A stretch of 64,000 nt of DNA from Casuarius casuarius (taxonomy: Eukaryota > Chordata > Aves > Casuariiformes > Casuariidae), in the NCBI GenBank assembly GCA_003342895.1, contig PTFA01000198.1, forward strand, positions 1,815,640-1,879,639. Reading direction: 5' to 3'. The translations under genes and the position numbers were made by a program. The first letter of the stretch is position 1. Each line of letters opens with the position of its first letter. This document shows, piece after piece, positions 59,358-64,000 of the stretch. The notes beneath the pieces were generated by a model that saw only the letters and a program-made list of their open reading frames with translations, ran no database searches and was not told the origin of the DNA.

Positions 59358-62300
59358 CTTTTAAGTCTCGCTCTCTCCTACCATTCATAATCTCCTAAAT
59401 ACTTAATTGCTATCTATAGATAGCGGGCTTGAAAACAGAATCACTTCCAGGTTCTCTTACTAATCTATTCAGCGACTTCTATACAGTAACTTCCTCTTTC
59501 TTTGCTTCACCTTCTCCATCTGTGGAAGATTTTCTGGTGGAAAGCGTTCTTTAAGAGCTATTTTCTACATTGTTTTACTTGCAGAAGAGGCTGCAAGCAG
59601 CAGGCAGCAAGTTTTCCTTCTGTATCCTTCTGCTTGGCTCAGGGCAGAACATGCAGGAAGGAGCTCAGACATGTCCAGCAGCCCCAAGGTAGGATGCTGC
59701 ATTGGCTCCATAGTGCTTTTAGATCTGTATAATTCTTGCTTCCTACCTCAGCACAGCAACCCTTCAAACATTTGGGCAAATCATCTACAGTTACATGATG
59801 ACTTGCATCCCGTCATCCTGCCCACACAGTCAGTAGCTGTAGGGTGTTTGGAAATACCACTGGACTATAAGGAATCCAGGAGGACCACAGGGCAGTTTGT
59901 GAGTAGACAGATATGCTAGCAAACTGGGATGAGAACACAAATGCAAACCACTTCAGGACAAACTCAGTTGTTGTGTGCTTCCCTCTCTTCCCAGCTCGGT
60001 TCTTGCCCCTACTATGTCTGTATTAGTGGAGAAGGAAAATGCTTCCCATTGAGATGTACTTTCTGGTTTGAAACATAAATATTTACATGGTAATCAGTTG
60101 TGAGAAGCTATAAACTTCTCAGGCAAGACGGGAAGAAAAAGAAAGATTGTCGTTCTTAAAGGCCTGGGAGGTGCAGCAGTTATTCAATAAGTGGATGAAT
60201 ACTGAGGATTGTGGGTGACTGATGGATTATTCTTAGTGCTGAAGAGCAAATGAAACCGTACATAAGAGTATGCAAGTACATAAGCTGTTGAACTGAATCA
60301 AAAAAAACATGATTTAAGATAAGAGTGCCTGAACTCACTGCAGGACTGAAGTGTATATGGGTTATTTAGAAATATGTTATTCTCTATTGTAAGAAAATGT
60401 GTGTCTAAAGCCTCATCCAACTACGATGACAACTTCCTAATGATTCTTGACTGGTCTCTTGGCCTACATCCAGCATGTCTGCTGTGAAATGTGCACAAGA
60501 ATATCAGGATTGTCCCTTAATTTCTTCCTTCCACCTCTCTCCTCCTCTCTACGGCCAGTGACATCTACAGACTGGCTTTTCAGTGCCAGGCAGCGAAGCT
60601 GTTAGTAACATTAGCTTTCAGAATGAGTTGCCCCAAAAAACATCCAAAATGCTAGATGGTCTTCAGCCATCCTTACTGCCATGCCTGCTGGCTGCAGCGG
60701 CACTGCTGGCGGTTGCGGTTACAGGACAGTGTCTGACTCTTATTTGCTGCCTGTGCTGCTTTTTCTAGTCTCGTGCCTGCTTGCCCTTGCTTGCAAGCCA
60801 GGATCCTCCATGCCATTTTGTAGCACTGCTTTTTTCCGCCTCAGCTGCCTGGCCTCCCTCAGCGCTGTTACGAGGATCCTTTTCTCTCTGCTGACAGGGC
60901 TGTGGCTGTCGCAGCCCCTCGCAGGAGCTGCCAGACTGCATCCTCAGTCTCCAAGCTTCAAGTTCCCAAGCTCTTCCTTCCTTTCTCCCCCTCACTCATT
61001 TCTTTTTAACCTGCTCTCTTTCACCAGTTAATGTCTCTCCCCTTTTCTCTCCCTTCCGCTTAACACTCCTGCTGTAAACATCCTTCTTTTCTGCCTGTCC
61101 TCTCTATTGACTTGTTCACTGCAAGAACTGATGCGCTGACCTATCAGATACAGTCTTCTAATATAAAGGAGCAGTTGTTTCTAAAAATTGGATCTCTACA
61201 GAGAAAACTCACTCCATAGCTAGAGAAACATTAATAGTTTAGCTTCCTGAAAGCTTAGTTGTAGCTGAAGAAGGAACATAATTCACTAGTTGTTTGATCA
61301 CCCAAGAAACTTCATAAAACCACGATAATAGGACATGCTCCCCCCAACACCTGGAAACATCCATCTTATCTACGTAATGCAAGACATAAGTAGAGTCATG
61401 TAGAGTTGCTTTATGAAGGGTAAATGAAATGGAAAGTTCATCTATATGGGGTCAGTCTGACAAATCAGTGACTGCTGTAGACAGTAGGCTTTTGGAGATG
61501 ATTTTTGTTTTAATGAAGGTATTGATTAGCTAATTGCACCCTGCAGCTTCCTCTGCATTTAGCTCTGCCAGAAAACAACTGTTATCTCCAGGCACTTATA
61601 GGCTCCCTTATAGGCCCTATGCATGCATAGATATGTAGGCTGCATGGCCACCTACATGAACAACACACTTAAGAGAAAATCACTTCAAGGCAAAATAGCG
61701 GGTTACTTATCATGGGGAGCACCCCGGCTGGATGAGAAGATGATAGAACAGCCCTGCTGGTCACACAGTGTACATCTGCTCTCCTGCAGTGATCAAAAGC
61801 AGGTACATAAGGGAAATCACAGGAATAAAAAACTGTACAGCCAATACTTCTCCCAGCCTCCCACCATTTGTGGCTCAGGGCCCTCCTGGCATTTTTCCTT
61901 GTTCCCTGTTTTCACATGTTCCCTGTGTGCACAGTGTCCTAGAACTCGGACCGAGCTTTGAGCACTGGCCCAGCTGAGTGTCGTAACTGGTTAAAATAGA
62001 TAGGTTTGGTTGTGAGCCTCAGCCCCAGCAGCTGGCACATCTCCTTCCTTAATCTCCATGTGGAACTCCTTTAATGACTCTGTGAGGTTATTTGTGTTTA
62101 ATTGCTCCAGAAATTGTCTTTCTGTTTAAATATGTGCAGTTATATATTTTAATTTTGCTTGTGCTTTCTTCCTCTTAGGAGCAGGTACCCGGGCTTGAAC
62201 AGGGTGTTTTTTTGGTGGATGCTGCACCTGTGTGCACGCTCAATGTTCACGCACCTTTCTCAGAATCCTCCAAAATAGCATAGCTCTAGTGTTGTACATT

Positions 62301-64000
62301 TGGGCTCTTCCTTGCCTTCCTTCCCTGCCTCATCTTTTATTTCAAATTGTTAAACTAATTCCAGGATATTCAAATGAGATGAAAGCTTTCAGCTCTAATA
62401 TTCTAGATAAAAATCTTACTAAATTCCAAAGCCCAAACCAAGCAATACCTAAACTGGGAATAAAACTGAAATGAAGGCAATCAATCACTCAAGTCAGTTA
62501 AGCAGCCCATACTGACGCACTCCCTGTAGTCTCATTGCATTCGTATTAATGGGCAAATTTGCCTTTTGTATTATATTCCATACATTACACTGTGTAATTA
62601 GAAGTATATTGGAAGCAGTAGGCAGAATGTCAGTATCTGTGATGTTCAGAAATCACTCAGGGCCCAGGTATCTGAAAAAGAGCCTCTTTCTTTCAGAGAC
62701 ACTCTTCCAATTGTTTCTGCAAAGGAAATGTGCTTCTGAAGCCTCTTTACCCTAGACTTCCAGGTTCTGGGAAGCTGAGCTATTTGCAGGTGAATCCTTA
62801 AGGATTACATTTGTAATTAAAATAAATCTTTACAGGTTATGAATCTAACTGAAAAGGTGGTTATTTTTTTCCCCTGGGCTATTCTGAACACAAAGAAATT
62901 GCAAATGTGTAATTATGTTAGCTCCCCTGGTAGGGAGCCTTATGGAGAGGCTTAGGGGTGGTACTTTGAAGAGACAGCACGAAAGAAGACACAGAGCTTG
63001 TCTGCTTGTCCAAGTCAATGCTGTGGGTGTCTTGAATGCAGGTATTAGCTATACTCCAAGTTCAGAGGTAGCATGAAAGTCTTAAAGTTTGCAGAAACTG
63101 AATACAGCATTTTAGGGGGGGAAAAAAAAAGAAAAAAAGGGACCAAGGGAGAGTTCACTTTTCACCTAATGCTCAAAAATTTATTCCCTCAGAGGAGCAA
63201 GTGTTCAGAATAGTGGCTGATGGAAGAAATTTGCCATGCATCCAAACCCCCATTGCAAGGCATTGCAAGCCAGTACCTCCTCACCTGTGTTCAGCCATCA
63301 GTCAGCTCTTGAATAGTAATGATGCCCTGCATAAAGAAAAACCTCGGCCTAAAATAGAAGTCTCTTCTCTCTAGACATAGCTTGTTCTATGTGTTGACTA
63401 TGATTGTGAGTGTGATAGAGATACTGTATACAGAACTGAACCCTGGGGCCTTTTTTGTGCGTGTTTTGTTGGGATAAAGCATTTGGAAATGTTCAGTTGC
63501 CTGTCTGCAAATATCTGCCTGCATGGTAGCACTCAGTCCTGGATCAGGACAAGGGCTGTGAACTGAGGGTGAGGCTGGTTCAGATGCTGGTCCCTTTTTC
63601 ATTTAGTGCACTTTTCATCATTAGATCCCATTTTTTTCCTGGATATATTTATAAGTATTGCTGCCAAGGGCTGCATGGCTTGGGTGCCTGCTTTGACTGT
63701 TGAGTAACTGCTAATCACCTGTGGTGGTCCCACACTCATTACTCCCTGTGATATTGTTTCCGCTTCTCAGTTGGAGCACTGAAGCACTGCACAGAGGAGA
63801 ACAAATTATGATGTGCAAATAGTGTCTTCTGGCTGGATTTCTTTTTCCTAAATAGTTTCCCAAATTAAAATGCATTAAACTCTTTGAATTTGTAGAGCTT
63901 TTCATAAAAATGAGCTGCCTGAATATTTGTGAAGCAATTGTTAACATGCCAGAAATCAGTGGACCGAATGCAGCCTTCTTGTCAATGAACAAGAGATTTT

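Larger units (their letters stand above)
54613..64000. other. Long non-coding unique stretch to window end
   Basis: No gene supported in 9.4 kb. The longest frame (minus, 56688-57221, 177 codons) starts at TTG and has no known domain. Inverted repeats are at 57300-57439 and 57676-57689, nested hairpins at 58152-58185, and a 15-T run at 59343-59357. At 60649-60768 a 39-residue Leu/Ala/Cys-rich frame occurs in a GCTG-rich stretch. An A-rich run lies near 63120-63140. Otherwise nothing is visible. Confidence 0.5.

Overview
The window looks like non-coding nuclear DNA of a sauropsid vertebrate, most probably a bird. The evidence is AT-leaning single-copy sequence with low repeat density, CR1 retroposon 3' ends of the avian type (26889-27243 on plus, 18924-19012 on minus), an old and heavily mutated CR1-like ORF2 in antisense (7346-9500), and scattered relics of older amniote repeats: MIR, an L2-like 3' end and short palindromic elements. 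There is nothing bacterial or phage-like. One ambiguous base (N at 45412) marks it as draft assembly. Family names come from remembered consensus sequences and collinear motifs, not from a search.

I find no protein-coding exon I can defend and no rRNA, tRNA, CRISPR array or prokaryotic operon. The many open frames up to about 177 codons match what chance gives in 64 kb on six frames. They lack ATG starts, splice context or recognisable domains, or they lie inside CR1. The window is therefore intergenic, or a stretch of a very long intron. Weak exon-like candidates are at 3354-3488, 23410-23622 and 37962-38096.

Layout. 1-7345: unique sequence with a T tract and a 37-nt alternating pyrimidine-purine tract. 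7346-9500: CR1-like LINE relic on minus, with decayed reverse transcriptase motifs. 9501-17346: unique DNA, one CT/T tract, a TATA-like segment near 13737. 17347-17506: MIR on minus. 18924-19012: CR1 3' end on minus. 19755-19847: GGGCCA-ended palindromic relic. 22355-22440: possible MIR. 23400-24400: relatively open, partly purine- or GC-rich segment with a hydrophilic ORF and a 26-bp hairpin. 26889-27243: CR1 3' end on plus. 27244-33799: unique, with conserved-element-like sequence near 30000-30330. 33800-33985: MIR on plus. 34364-34442: palindromic relic, followed by GC-rich sequence to about 35230. 37024-37961: homopolymer and pyrimidine tracts. 44779-44902: small CpG cluster. 47780-48110: AP-1-containing enhancer-like segment. 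53880-54010: L2-like relic. 54490-54612: palindromic relic. The remainder is unique sequence.

No genes act together here. Any function would be regulatory, and the candidates are listed as such with low confidence. I did not find a novel biological system. The most useful leads are the CpG cluster at 44779-44902, the hydrophilic ORF and adjacent hairpin at 23410-23956, and the preserved ancient amniote repeats, which can be exapted as enhancers.
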